A DNA stretch of 64,000 bases from MFZZ01 sp964582715 (GCA_964582715.1 CAZOSM010000002.1:310001-374000), one strand, 5' to 3'. Positions 1 to 8,538 are shown, numbered from the stretch's first letter. Notes: generated by a model from the letters alone, not told the origin. Numbers and translations: made by a program.

Positions 1-554
1 CAAACTCTCTTGATTTACCTGCCGGATATTCCTGGAAAACAGGTGGAGTAAATGAAGAAAATCAACGTTCAGTAAACTCAATTATTCAGGCAATGGGACT
101 CTCTTTTGTACTAATTCTTGCGACAATGATTATTGAGTTTGGATCCTATCGCCAGGCGGCAATCGTGATGCTTTCTATTCCACTTGCTATTTCTGGGGTA
201 TTTTATATCTTTGGCCTTACCGGTACTCCTCTTTCTTTTCCAGCACTTATTGGTATCCTGGCACTATTTGGAATAGTTGTTACGAATGCGATTGTTGTGG
301 TAGAGAAAATTAACAGCAATAGAAAAGATGGCATGGGCTTAAAACAGTCTATTGTAGATGCATCAGGCAGCCGTTTAGAGCCAGTGCTTCTTACTTCACT
401 AACTACAATCTTTGGACTGTTACCAATTACTCTTTCTGACCCATTATGGCGTGGATTAGGAGGAGCTATTATTGCAGGACTCTTTTTCTCTGGAATGATT
501 AAACTCTTCTTCGTGCCTGTTATTTACTACAACTGGTATAAAGATTCAAAATAA
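1..554 (+). CDS. RND-family efflux transporter, C-terminal end (5' truncated by window)
   Basis: The reading frame is already open at base 3 and ends at 554, so only about the last 183 residues are seen. Several hydrophobic helices carry the pattern of the last membrane bundle of RND pumps (AcrB/HAE type): a GI(V)VxNAIVVVE helix, then a short basic loop ending in SGSRLEPVLLTSLTT, then a helix pair before a short basic tail. The family exports drugs, metals or lipids using the proton gradient. No outer-membrane partner can be seen, and in a monoderm or CPR cell the substrate is unknown. The stop is followed by a short spacer and a TATAAT box for the next gene. Confidence 0.85.
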   Translation, partial: NSLDLPAGYSWKTGGVNEENQRSVNSIIQAMGLSFVLILATMIIEFGSYRQAAIVMLSIPLAISGVFYIFGLTGTPLSFPALIGILALFGIVVTNAIVVVEKINSNRKDGMGLKQSIVDASGSRLEPVLLTSLTTIFGLLPITLSDPLWRGLGGAIIAGLFFSGMIKLFFVPVIYYNWYKDSK

Positions 555-646
555 TCCATCCTCAACCCTCTCATTTGCAATTTATTTACTATAAGGCTAT
601 AATACGGCAGGTTTTGGGCTTATTGTTCTACTAAAGGAGGTAGATC

Positions 647-964
647 ATGGCAGTACTGCAACGGATTTTTTCTATGTTTCAAAACCGTTCTGGATCAGCA
701 TCGTCTGTGGAAACGTTTTTTAACTTCCTCCGGCGGAACGAAGAGGAGCTGGGCATTTCCCAACGTTCAAGTGGTGATACAGTCACCTATGGGATTAATG
801 GTGAAGGGATTTACTTTGAAGCACAAGTAGATCCCGAGGATCCGACCCATACTATTGTTCAAATAAGCCTATCCACCGAGGAAAAGCGCCAGATCTTCAG
901 ACAAAAGCTTATCGAAGCTTATAAAGATGAATATGGCCATCCTCCTATGGTGACTATGAGGTAG
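647..964 (+). CDS. Orphan 105-aa cytoplasmic protein with a strong Shine-Dalgarno
   Basis: I do not recognise this protein. It is 105 residues, has no signal peptide or membrane segment, and looks like a compact alpha/beta domain: an amphipathic N-terminus (VETFFNFLRRNEEELG), beta-like stretches, and a charged helix near the C-terminus (EEKRQIFRQKLIEAYKDE). A TATAAT box lies at about 610 and AAAGGAGG sits 6 nt before the ATG, so it is expressed from a normal leader, unlike most neighbours. Base composition and codons (CGG, CTG, CCG, GAG) are visibly GC-richer than the flanking genes, which suggests transfer or a different expression class. It ends just before a strong stem-loop. Confidence 0.7.
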   Translation: MAVLQRIFSMFQNRSGSASSVETFFNFLRRNEEELGISQRSSGDTVTYGINGEGIYFEAQVDPEDPTHTIVQISLSTEEKRQIFRQKLIEAYKDEYGHPPMVTMR

Positions 965-1012
965 CGAGTCGGCAAACAGCGCGCCGAGGAGGGCTACAAT
1001 GTCACATCTTTT

Positions 1013-1040
1013 GGTCAGGTGAGATCATTCTCGCCTGACC
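1013..1040. terminator. Stem-loop between convergent genes, possible bidirectional terminator
   Basis: GGTCAGGTGAG pairs with CTCGCCTGACC (11 bp with one G-U pair) around a 6-nt loop. It sits between the stop of the 105-aa gene and the stop of the MFS gene. A T-run is poor on both sides, so factor-independent termination is likely but not certain. A 7-codon mini-ORF (999-1022) with GAGGAGG before its ATG runs into the left arm. Confidence 0.5.
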
Positions 1041-1046
1041 ATACTT

Positions 1047-2258
1047 CTATTTACGTTTGTATCTTGTTACAAAACCAGCAAGAGGTATAAATAATCCAAT
1101 GGCAAAGATACTAAAAGAGTACTTTCCAATGCCAGCATAGATAATACCCGAAATTACAGGAGCAATGGCTGAAGCCCCCGCTAGAAAAGCCTCATCTATC
1201 CCTTGAATCTCTCCTTGTTTCTTTTCATCCACATTGTTTGAAAGAAGTGACTTATATGTAGGGAAACTCATCGAAATACCTAAACTCAGAATATAAGCAA
1301 ATATAAGATACATCCAGATATTCGACATGAATTGAATAAAGAAAAGTGAAGTAATAAAAACAGCAATACCAATTACAAATGTTCGTAATACACCAATTTT
1401 ATTTGAAATAAATGGTGAAATCACAATCTGATTCAGAACAAGATACGAACCTGTAACTAAAAAAACCAAACCAACGGTTGTTTGGGTCAAGTGAAATTGA
1501 TCAATCAAAAAAAGTACCACGATTGAGGCATACCCATTAAAAAAAAGAAGAAATGCAAACCGCATGACAAAGAGATACTTCAAAAGTCTATTAGTGGTAT
1601 ACTTTTTAATTTTTGTAATAAATTTGAGTTCATCTTTCCACTTAAAACGCAAAGATGCATCTCTCCTGCTTGGAGGTAAACTTTCAGGTAGGTATAAATA
1701 CATCAGTATTAAAGTAATGGTCGATAAAACCATATTTGCAAGTGAAGTACCAAGGTAGCCAATCCCCCATGAACTGGTGAATCCACCTATTGCGGGACCG
1801 ACAATAAGCCCTACACCTACCACACCTCCCAATAATCCAAATGTTTTAGCACGTTCATGGGGCTTTGTGACATCAGCAAGAAATGCATTTGCGACTGAGT
1901 TATTTCCACCGGTAATACCATCAAAAATACGTGCACATAATATGACTACAAACGGTAATAAGACCGGTCCTATATAAATATGTGGAATGAAATAAGAAAT
2001 AGCAAAGACAACCCAGCTCAACAAGGTTCCAGCCTGAGAGATAAGAAGTACAGGTCTTCTCCCTCTTACGTCACTCCATGCTCCAAGTAATGGTGCAGCA
2101 AAGAACTGAAAAAGTGGATACATGGAAAGAAGAATTCCATACATAATCGATCCTCCACCAAATGATTCAACGATAAATGGCAAAACCGGAATCATGATAG
2201 CAAAGTTAAGGATATTAACAAATGTGAGCAGTAAAAGCGGTAGCAATTCTCGTTTCAT
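1047..2258 (-). CDS. Major facilitator superfamily (DHA1/TetA-like) transporter
   Basis: This 403-residue protein has about 12 hydrophobic helices. The loop after the second helix carries the MFS signature motif A at residues 59-68 (GAWSDVRGRR). The order of helices and the N-terminal LLLLTFVNILNFAIMIPVLPF resemble the drug:H+ antiporter family that includes TetA, so multidrug or metabolite export is the likely role; the substrate cannot be read. I chose the ATG at 2258 because it puts the first helix close to the N-terminus; a TTG 29 codons upstream would add an atypical extension. It is divergent from the 2366 gene, and a TACAAT-like box precedes it. Confidence 0.85.
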   Translation of the reverse strand: MKRELLPLLLLTFVNILNFAIMIPVLPFIVESFGGGSIMYGILLSMYPLFQFFAAPLLGAWSDVRGRRPVLLISQAGTLLSWVVFAISYFIPHIYIGPVLLPFVVILCARIFDGITGGNNSVANAFLADVTKPHERAKTFGLLGGVVGVGLIVGPAIGGFTSSWGIGYLGTSLANMVLSTITLILMYLYLPESLPPSRRDASLRFKWKDELKFITKIKKYTTNRLLKYLFVMRFAFLLFFNGYASIVVLFLIDQFHLTQTTVGLVFLVTGSYLVLNQIVISPFISNKIGVLRTFVIGIAVFITSLFFIQFMSNIWMYLIFAYILSLGISMSFPTYKSLLSNNVDEKKQGEIQGIDEAFLAGASAIAPVISGIIYAGIGKYSFSIFAIGLFIPLAGFVTRYKRK

Positions 2259-2330
2259 ATTCTTTAAAAAAACTAATTGTATTACATTTATATTGCCTTT
2301 TACAATAGTAAAAACTTTTATGATCTTGGC

Positions 2331-2358
2331 TTGATAGTAATCCAAAATGTAGTAAAAT
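2331..2358 (+). promoter_or_regulatory. Promoter for 2366 gene (TTGATA-16-TAAAAT)
   Basis: TTGATA at 2331-2336 and TAAAAT at 2353-2358 are 16 bp apart. The -10 box ends 7 nt before the ATG at 2366, so the transcript would start at or next to the start codon (leaderless). Confidence 0.5.
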
Positions 2359-2365
2359 TAATATT

Positions 2366-3013
2366 ATGTTTGAAAGAATACAAAAGTTTACCCGATCTAT
2401 ATCCCGTTTACCAGATAAAAAAAAGTATTTTGAACTGATAACTGCGGTATTATCAATACCAGTTCTCCTTTCTGTGATTTTACTTAATTACACAAATATA
2501 CAGAACCAGCGTAATCCTAAGGATACGGATACTTCCCCTACTCCTGCAATTATTACCATTATTCAGGAGCGTGATAATCCCAGTAATACTAACACTGGTT
2601 CAAACCCACAAAATACTGTTCCCTCAAACACTGATTGTATTCCAGAGGTAGGACCAGTTACAATCACTTCTCCAGAAGCAGGCGAAACAACTGATGCAAA
2701 CCCTTTATCTATCATTATTAATCAGAATGATCCAAACAATGAATACTGTGCAATTGTATGGTCTTACCGTATCGATGGTGGCGCTTGGAGTAATTTTGAT
2801 GACAAAGACATCTATATTTATAATTTAGAATCTGGAGAAAAGAAACTTGATGTCCGTGTAAAAAGTCTCATTTCTGGAGATGAAGAGACTATCTCACGCA
2901 CCTTTTCGTACAGAAACACGCAACAAGTTGCACCGCCTACCACAGAACCAACTGCCACTATGCAGCCTACTGCAACAATCACACCGTCACCAACCAGTAT
3001 GCCTGGTAACTAA
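2366..3013 (+). CDS. Membrane-anchored extracellular protein with Ig-like domain and Thr/Pro tail
   Basis: The 215-residue protein has a basic N-terminus, one hydrophobic segment at about residues 24-42, then a Thr/Pro/Asn-rich linker. A beta-rich domain at about 95-185 begins with a PVTITSPEAGETT strand of the kind seen in bacterial Ig-like or Fn3-like surface domains. It ends in a Pro/Thr repeat tail. One Cys lies at each end of the first part of the domain, which could form a disulphide. The function is not known; the layout fits an N-terminally anchored surface protein. It is followed 16 nt later by the PopT-like gene, so the two may be co-transcribed. Confidence 0.65.
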   Translation: MFERIQKFTRSISRLPDKKKYFELITAVLSIPVLLSVILLNYTNIQNQRNPKDTDTSPTPAIITIIQERDNPSNTNTGSNPQNTVPSNTDCIPEVGPVTITSPEAGETTDANPLSIIINQNDPNNEYCAIVWSYRIDGGAWSNFDDKDIYIYNLESGEKKLDVRVKSLISGDEETISRTFSYRNTQQVAPPTTEPTATMQPTATITPSPTSMPGN

Positions 3014-3029
3014 TATTAATTTTTAACAT

Positions 3030-4031
3030 ATGAGTACTAAAACAACATCCTCTTCTTCTCAACCTAAAAGTTACTTACGATTATTTGCAACCGGGTTTAG
3101 TATGGGCCTTGCAGACCTTATTCCAGGTGTTTCTGGAGGAACTATTGCCTTTATATCGGGTATTTATGAAGAGCTGTTATATAGTATCAAAGTAGCAAGT
3201 GGTGAAGCTATAAAACTCCTCCTAAAGGGAAAGATAGTGGATGCTATTCGAGTAGTACCTCTTCGCTTCCTCATTCCCCTTTTACTTGGTATTTTTACTG
3301 CTATCTTTTCTTTGGCAAATTTACTTTCTTATTTATTGGTTGAATATCCAACTTTTGTTTTTGCTTTATTTTTTGGGCTCGTACTTGCTTCTACCTGGCT
3401 TGTACTTAAACGAGTTGTGAAATGGGATAAAGCAGATATCTTTGGTTTTATTATTTCTGCAATTGGAGCATATATCCTGGTAGGCTCTGTTCCTGTTTCT
3501 ACCCCAGAATCATTACCATGGATATTTTTAAGTGGGATGATTGCGATCTGTGCCATGATTTTACCTGGGATATCTGGATCATTTATATTACTTCTTTTAG
3601 GAAAATATGACCAAATTTTAGGAGCAGCCAAGAATTTTGATATTATGACACTTAGTGTATTTATGGTCGGATGCGTATTGGGAATTGCGCTTTTCTCCAG
3701 ACTCCTTTCATGGTTATTTGCCAAACACCACGATATCTCTGTTGCTATTCTAGCTGGTTTTATGTTGGGGTCAGTTCGTAAGATATGGCCCTGGAAAGAA
3801 GTGTTAGTAACTCGAATCAATAGTCATGGTGAAGTAGTTCCATTTATTGAAAAGAATATCCTTCCTGGAGCACTTACCGGTGAAGTAATCTTCACCTTAG
3901 CATTAATGATCATAGGAGTTGGTCTTATTCTCTATTTAGAACGACTTCAGGCAACAAAAGAAAAGACATCAGATATTGATTCAAGCCAATTTAAGAAAGA
4001 ACACAAAAAAGCTATCGAAAAAGAATCATAA
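3030..4031 (+). CDS. popT: DUF368 / PopT-type undecaprenyl-phosphate translocase
   Basis: The 333-residue polytopic protein begins with the DUF368 hallmark (MGLADLIPGVSGGTIAF, residues ~25-41). It carries the second half-repeat of the same kind (LPGISGSFILLLLGKYDQIL), an inverted internal repeat typical of the family. DUF368 proteins (PopT) recycle the lipid carrier undecaprenyl phosphate across the membrane for peptidoglycan and surface-polymer synthesis; that role is established for bacterial homologues and inferred here. It would supply carrier for the window's glycosyltransferases such as WecG/TagA. There is no clear SD; the gene follows the Ig-like protein by 16 nt. Its last 6 bases overlap the end of the convergent next gene. 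Confidence 0.88.
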   Translation: MSTKTTSSSSQPKSYLRLFATGFSMGLADLIPGVSGGTIAFISGIYEELLYSIKVASGEAIKLLLKGKIVDAIRVVPLRFLIPLLLGIFTAIFSLANLLSYLLVEYPTFVFALFFGLVLASTWLVLKRVVKWDKADIFGFIISAIGAYILVGSVPVSTPESLPWIFLSGMIAICAMILPGISGSFILLLLGKYDQILGAAKNFDIMTLSVFMVGCVLGIALFSRLLSWLFAKHHDISVAILAGFMLGSVRKIWPWKEVLVTRINSHGEVVPFIEKNILPGALTGEVIFTLALMIIGVGLILYLERLQATKEKTSDIDSSQFKKEHKKAIEKES

Positions 4032-4685
4032 ATCTCCGATATCTTTCTCGATATCGTCGAGTGATTCATCTATTGGAGAAAGGTCAATCTGCTGTAATTC
4101 TGCTTCCTCTTCGTTAACTGGTGTTACAGTAGGGCTGACAGGTGGTTCTGTTGGAGAAGTCACTGCAACTGGAGACGGTGTTACATCATCTGCTCCACCT
4201 ATCATTCCTGTAAACTGTCTGTAAAAGAAAAGTACTACTAAACTAATTATTACAAGTACCACAATACCAATAATAATAAACATCATATTATGTGACTTGG
4301 TCTGAGCATATCCTGGGTCCTGAGGAGTTGTTGGATCCTGTATTGGTGGTTGTGCTGGTGGCGTAAGACCAGAGTCCGTTGATGGCGCTGAACTATAAGC
4401 ATCTGGAGTGGTTGGGGTTGTACTCATTGGATCAGAAAATGATGACGATGGTGCAGTAGTTTCAGTTGTTGAGGTTGATGGTGTGGGTGCCGTTGTAGTT
4501 GGTGTTGATTCTACTGCTGGTGGTGTGGTTGGTGTTACTGGATCGGTAGCTGGAGGTACAACAGGAGTCGGAGTATCTGTTGATGGTGTTGTAGGTGTAG
4601 ATGGTGTAACGGAAGTATCTGCTGGTACTCCTGCAGATTGATTATTTGTATCTTCTGTTGTTTTTTTATTTTTGTCCTGATCCAT
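4026..4685 (-). CDS. Single-pass membrane protein with long Pro/Thr/Ser N-terminal region
   Basis: The 219-residue protein starts with about 125 residues of Pro/Thr/Ser/Ala low complexity, then one strongly hydrophobic segment (about 134-156), then a short tail that is Thr/Pro-rich and ends acidic (EEEAELQQIDLSPIDES). There is no signal peptide, so the Pro/Thr-rich part is probably cytoplasmic and the tail outside, or the reverse; the sequence does not decide it. No family is recognised. A TATAAT box lies about 14 nt before the ATG. It converges on the DUF368 gene with a 6-base overlap. Confidence 0.6.
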   Translation of the reverse strand: MDQDKNKKTTEDTNNQSAGVPADTSVTPSTPTTPSTDTPTPVVPPATDPVTPTTPPAVESTPTTTAPTPSTSTTETTAPSSSFSDPMSTTPTTPDAYSSAPSTDSGLTPPAQPPIQDPTTPQDPGYAQTKSHNMMFIIIGIVVLVIISLVVLFFYRQFTGMIGGADDVTPSPVAVTSPTEPPVSPTVTPVNEEEAELQQIDLSPIDESLDDIEKDIGDL

Positions 4686-4712
4686 GAATGATGTAAAAAA
4701 TTATAATATCAA

Positions 4713-5459
4713 TTAAATTCCTTCTTCTTCTATCTCTACTGCACTTGACTCTTCAAGGGTTTCTTCTGTAGTAGATTCTTCTTCAATCTCGGTTTCATCT
4801 GCCTGGACAGTGCTGGATGCTTGAGCGAGCGAACGTGCTGCAGTAATTACTGCCATATGTGCATCTTTTACACTATTGTGAGTTGATTGAATATCTTCTC
4901 TAAAGAGTTCAAACACTTCTTGTGCAGAAGATTTAATACCTTCATCATCGGACAAGTCCATAGCATATACATGTTCCATCTGTGCTTCAACTGAGGCAGT
5001 TGCAGAGTCAATAGTTTCTTGAGCTGCCGCAATATCTGCTTCTAAATCAGTAGTATCTCCTCCATCTGCTTCAATTGAGGCTGCTTTAGTTTCAATAGAA
5101 TCCAAAACAGTTTGCATACGGGTTAACGCATCTTCAAGTTTTTCTGAATGTCTTTCATTTAAATCATTTACTTTTTCGTCAATTCTTTCCACTAGTGCCT
5201 GACGGCGAGTATCTTTGATCTCTGCAACACGATCGGCAAAATCTTCCCTTCTCTGCTGCATTTCCTGCCTCAAATTCTCTCTTCTCTCGATGACATTAGT
5301 ATTGGTTTCTTCAACTTGTTGAGTAACGGTTTCACGTCTTTGTGATGGAGTTGAGTTAGTTGTACTTTCATTAAGTTCTAATGTATTTTGTGCTTGTACT
5401 GAGAAAACAAAAGCTAAGGTTAATAAAGCAATAATGCTTGATGCGTAAATTCTTTTCAT
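4713..5459 (-). CDS. Exported coiled-coil protein (248 aa)
   Basis: A clean signal peptide (MKRIYASSIIALLTLAFVFSVQAQ) leads a 248-residue protein. Its middle (about 45-150) is a charged coiled coil rich in R/E/Q (repeated ERRENLRQEMQQRRE-like heptads). A second helical block follows, then an acidic Glu-rich C-terminus. I chose the ATG at 5459 because the upstream extension to 5561 would bury the signal peptide. A dyad (CTGTAA-6-TTACAG) lies 11 nt upstream. Such secreted helical proteins of unknown role are frequent in Patescibacteria; no enzyme motif is visible. Confidence 0.7.
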   Translation of the reverse strand: MKRIYASSIIALLTLAFVFSVQAQNTLELNESTTNSTPSQRRETVTQQVEETNTNVIERRENLRQEMQQRREDFADRVAEIKDTRRQALVERIDEKVNDLNERHSEKLEDALTRMQTVLDSIETKAASIEADGGDTTDLEADIAAAQETIDSATASVEAQMEHVYAMDLSDDEGIKSSAQEVFELFREDIQSTHNSVKDAHMAVITAARSLAQASSTVQADETEIEEESTTEETLEESSAVEIEEEGI

Positions 5460-5469
5460 AGTAATTTTA

Positions 5470-5487
5470 CTGTAATCGAATTTACAG
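5470..5487. promoter_or_regulatory. Dyad CTGTAA-N6-TTACAG upstream of coiled-coil gene
   Basis: A perfect 6+6 inverted repeat with a 6-nt centre lies 11 nt before the ATG of the exported coiled-coil protein. It could be an operator for that gene. No cognate regulator is identified. Confidence 0.3.
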
Positions 5488-5567
5488 AAGATGTCAACTA
5501 CCAACTCTTTTCTATTTTTCTCTCGACAGGAAAAAAATACAACTCTATAATAAATATACATACTTAT

Positions 5568-6896
5568 ATGAATCGACCACTTATTAGAAAGGTTAATAAA
5601 CTTATTAAGCAGTATAGATATCCCGAGATTAAGCGTCTTCTCTTAAAGTATGACTTCCATATCATTTCCGATGTTATAAATCATTTAGATCGTAACCCTC
5701 GAAGGATTTTTGCTGATCTCCCTCCAGAGATACAAGCAGAGGTAATACTACGCGTACATAACAATCTAAGGCGTGATATTTTACCTAAAACATCGATGTA
5801 TGCTATTGCTCGTTTTCTCCACTTTAATGATGACGATGATGCAACAGATATTCTTCAATTTCTCCCTGCAGAAAAGCGTATTACTATCTTGGAGAGGTTA
5901 AAAGAGACTAAACGTAAGAAAGTCGAGAGGCTTCTCAAATTTGGAAAAGAAACGGCAGGTGGCATTATGGATCTTGATTATATTATTGTAAAAGATACCT
6001 ATACATTTAAAGATATTGCAGAAAAAGTACAATCACATATAGATCGAGAAGGTAAAGTGCCTTTTATTATCCTCACCACCGAGAAAGGTCAAGTGCTCGG
6101 TTTCATCCCCCATAAAAACTTAATGTTTAGTAGTAGAAACACACCAGTTAAAGACATGACTCAGAAGCTTCCCGTCATCAAGCATTCCGAAGATCAGGAA
6201 AAAATATTAAGTAACCTACAAAGCTTACGAGCAGAAGCGGTAGGTGTTATAGATGATAATGAACAAGTAATTGGTATTATTCATATCCGTGATCTTCTCA
6301 AAATTGCACAAGCAGAAGCTACAGAAGATATCTATGGATTTGCAGGCGTAGAACTTGAAGAAACTCCACAGGACAACATCTTTACTAAAGTAAGCAGGAG
6401 ATATAAATGGCTGATTACTAATTTAGCTACTGCATTCATTGCTGCAAGTGTGGTTGGTTTATTTGAAGATACGATTTCTCAGATGGCACTACTTGCTGTA
6501 TATATGCCGATTGTTGCTGGTGAAGGAGGTAATGCCGCAACACAGTCAATGGCAGTTGTTGTTCGTGGGCTTGCGGTTGATGAGATCCCCTGGTCCGAGG
6601 CTCGGAAGATTATTATGAAAGAAGCTTTTGCCGGATTAAGTAATGGTATTATTGTTGGAGCTATATCTGCGACAGCAGCTTTTATTTTTAACGCCCCTGT
6701 AATGCTGGGAGTAGTTCTTGGAGTAGCAATGATTATAAACTTATTTTTTGCAGGATTATCGGGAGCTTTGATTCCATTTATTCTAAAATCACTCAAAATT
6801 GATCCTGCTGTGGCAAGCTCAGTATTTGTTACAACTGTTACCGACGTTATTGGTTTCTTTGCCTTTTTAGGTCTTGCAACGGTACTTCTACTTTAA
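5568..6896 (+). CDS. mgtE: MgtE-family magnesium transporter
   Basis: The 442-residue protein has the complete MgtE layout: an N-terminal helical domain (about 1-130, with FLPAEKRITILERL), a CBS pair (about 131-255) and a five-helix membrane domain (about 275-442). The channel signature is present as PIVAGEGGNAATQSMAVVVRGLA. MgtE is a Mg2+-gated Mg2+ channel; the acidic N-domain surface (DDDDATDIL) fits Mg2+ sensing. A TATAAT box at 5546-5551 gives only a short leader. Its stop overlaps by 4 bases the end of the convergent receiver gene. Confidence 0.95.
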   Translation: MNRPLIRKVNKLIKQYRYPEIKRLLLKYDFHIISDVINHLDRNPRRIFADLPPEIQAEVILRVHNNLRRDILPKTSMYAIARFLHFNDDDDATDILQFLPAEKRITILERLKETKRKKVERLLKFGKETAGGIMDLDYIIVKDTYTFKDIAEKVQSHIDREGKVPFIILTTEKGQVLGFIPHKNLMFSSRNTPVKDMTQKLPVIKHSEDQEKILSNLQSLRAEAVGVIDDNEQVIGIIHIRDLLKIAQAEATEDIYGFAGVELEETPQDNIFTKVSRRYKWLITNLATAFIAASVVGLFEDTISQMALLAVYMPIVAGEGGNAATQSMAVVVRGLAVDEIPWSEARKIIMKEAFAGLSNGIIVGAISATAAFIFNAPVMLGVVLGVAMIINLFFAGLSGALIPFILKSLKIDPAVASSVFVTTVTDVIGFFAFLGLATVLLL

Positions 6897-7264
6897 TTTG
6901 CATTAATCTTCTTGACCTTTTCTACTACCTGATCAGGAGATGTCTTAGATTTAACTACGTAATATGAAGGATTTAATTCAAGAATTTCATTGAGTGTTTC
7001 ATCGCTGCAATCATGTTGGGTAAGTACTATAATCGGGACGGTCATTCCCCACATATTATTACGAACTTGACGCATAATCTCTGTGCCACTCACATGAGGT
7101 AACCCAAGATTAATAAGAAGGATGTTCGGCTTTTCTTTTAATATTCGCTCGACTGCTTTCTGTCCATCATACTCTGTAGAGACTGTGTAGCCAGCTTCTT
7201 CTAACTTTTTTTGATACAAAGCGAGTTCTGTGAGGTCATCTTCAATAATCATTACGTTCAACAT
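6893..7264 (-). CDS. Stand-alone receiver (CheY-like) domain lacking the phospho-acceptor Asp
   Basis: The 123-residue protein is one response-regulator receiver fold with no output domain. The acidic pair is present (IIEDD, D9/D10), as are the conserved Thr (T82 in IVLTQ) and Lys (K105 in VVKSK). The residue that should be the phosphorylated Asp is Asn (N52 in LLINLGLP; codon AAT on the minus strand). It is therefore a pseudo-receiver unlikely to be phosphorylated normally, perhaps acting by protein-protein contact. I chose the ATG at 7264 because a promoter (TTGTAT-17-TATCAT) ends 7 nt upstream of it. No histidine kinase lies nearby. Confidence 0.85.
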   Translation of the reverse strand: MLNVMIIEDDLTELALYQKKLEEAGYTVSTEYDGQKAVERILKEKPNILLINLGLPHVSGTEIMRQVRNNMWGMTVPIIVLTQHDCSDETLNEILELNPSYYVVKSKTSPDQVVEKVKKINAN

Positions 7265-7271
7265 ACTCAAG

Positions 7272-7300
7272 ATGATAGTCAAGAAGGCATTAAAATACAA
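7272..7300 (-). promoter_or_regulatory. Promoter for receiver gene (TTGTAT-17-TATCAT)
   Basis: On the minus strand TTGTAT (7300-7295) and TATCAT (7277-7272) are 17 bp apart, and the -10 ends 7 nt before the ATG at 7264. This supports a leaderless transcript and the shorter start. Confidence 0.5.
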
Positions 7301-7308
7301 GGAAAATC

Positions 7309-7752
7309 TTACACACTGGTGCTACACTTTTGACAGTATCCAAAAAATTCAAGTGAGTGCCTTACAATGTTACATTTCTCTTTCTTTGCGATAGATTCTT
7401 GTAAATCCATGACAGTTTGCTCTACATCTGCTGATGGATGAAAATCAATCACCTTTTTACAGTTAAGACATATAATATGATGATGATGGTTCATATCAGA
7501 TCTTTCATAAAAGGTTGTGGTTGAGTTAATCATTACTTCGTGTACCAAACCTTCAGCTTTAAGCATATCAAGCTTTCGGTAGACTGTTGTTTTATTGGGA
7601 GTAAGTCCTTTTTGAGCAAGCTTCTCTAATATATCATTTGCAGAAATAGGTTTTTCTACAGAATACACTATCTCAAGAATTGCTTCTCTATTTTTGGTTC
7701 TTTTATATCCTTTTTCCTGGAGATGAGTTAAGGCCTGTTCTGACTTTTTCAT
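7309..7752 (-). CDS. fur: Fur-family metal-responsive repressor
   Basis: The 147-residue protein has the Fur fold: an N-terminal winged helix (KRTKNREAILEIV, then TPNKTTVYRKLDMLKAEGLV) and a C-terminal metal domain. The latter has a His-rich stretch (NHHHHIICLNC) and two CxxC pairs (CLNC and CQKC) that form the structural zinc site. The family represses iron, zinc or peroxide-stress genes; which metal cannot be told (Fur, Zur or PerR). The ATG at 7752 is preferred because a TATACT box ends 6 nt upstream of it and overlaps the ATG at 7770. A 32-codon ORF lies immediately upstream on the same strand. Confidence 0.9.
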   Translation of the reverse strand: MKKSEQALTHLQEKGYKRTKNREAILEIVYSVEKPISANDILEKLAQKGLTPNKTTVYRKLDMLKAEGLVHEVMINSTTTFYERSDMNHHHHIICLNCKKVIDFHPSADVEQTVMDLQESIAKKEKCNIVRHSLEFFGYCQKCSTSV

Positions 7753-7773
7753 GACAATAGTATACCTCATTCA

Positions 7774-7872
7774 TTATTCATCTTCGATTATTTCAATAAT
7801 AAGACCTTTTGCCCTATCTAATACTGGTATTCTTACTTTTTGTCCGTTGCGATAATAATATTGATTTTCCAT
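7774..7872 (-). CDS. Possible 32-aa small protein upstream of fur
   Basis: A short open frame on the minus strand reads MENQYYYRNGQKVRIPVLDR followed by AKGLIIEIIEDE and a stop. It looks like one small beta-barrel-like unit (basic/aromatic start, alternating hydrophobics, acidic end). Its 3' end lies 21 nt before the fur ATG, so the two could share a transcript. No SD is visible and codon evidence over 32 residues is weak. It may be a real small protein or chance. Confidence 0.35.
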   Translation of the reverse strand: MENQYYYRNGQKVRIPVLDRAKGLIIEIIEDE

Positions 7873-7938
7873 ATAGAGAGGATATCGATATATCATGAAA
7901 GCTCATCAAGAAACATGTAAAGATGTAATAAGGATTTG

Positions 7939-8484
7939 TTACTGAAGACTTAGAACTTCAGAAAGAGGTTCATCATTTACATATATCTGTACTTCAGAAA
8001 CATTCTGAAACTGAAGAATAGTTTGTCTCAATTGTGCTTCTATACGTGGATTATCACAAACTCCACCTGCAACTACTTCTCCACTCAACCGGACATCTGC
8101 TACTGTATCTGTAACAGTTACGCTATCTAGAGTTAAAGTCGATTGGGATAAACTATTATATAAATCTGTACCAGGATATGTTTTGTTTTTTATGGACAGA
8201 AGTCTTTCCAAGGCAGCTTGAATCTGATCTTCTTCTCCAGGGATCTCAACCAATACAGGCACAACTGAGTCATTGCAACCTATCATCTCTCCCTGTTGGC
8301 CATTATCTTCTAAAGCAATAAAGTATAAATGAGCAGATTCAGTATTAGGTAAAATAGGCGTTCCTTTATATTCTGATGTAGGTGTTGGAATTTGTTGAGT
8401 GGTAGGTGATTTTGTTTGTCTGAATAAGAATGTAAACCCTAAAAGAATGATCACGATAATTGCAGTAAAGAAGAACTTCTTCAT
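7939..8484 (-). CDS. Membrane-anchored GerMN-domain protein
   Basis: The 181-residue protein has an N-terminal membrane anchor or signal (MKKFFFTAIIVIILLGFTFLF), a short Thr/Pro linker and a GerMN domain (about 50-178). The domain has the recognisable LYFIALED strand, an ALERLLS helix, VTDTVADVRLSGEVV, and a closing helix with VSEVQIYVNDEPL. GerMN domains occur in spore-germination and cell-wall-associated lipoproteins; in non-sporulating lineages the role is unknown and probably extracytoplasmic. A TAATAT box ends 6 nt before the ATG. Confidence 0.8.
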   Translation of the reverse strand: MKKFFFTAIIVIILLGFTFLFRQTKSPTTQQIPTPTSEYKGTPILPNTESAHLYFIALEDNGQQGEMIGCNDSVVPVLVEIPGEEDQIQAALERLLSIKNKTYPGTDLYNSLSQSTLTLDSVTVTDTVADVRLSGEVVAGGVCDNPRIEAQLRQTILQFQNVSEVQIYVNDEPLSEVLSLQ

Positions 8485-8538
8485 ATTGCTATATTAGTCT
8501 GTACAGATAAAAAGCTTGTAAGAAGGTGCCTTGTTCTT

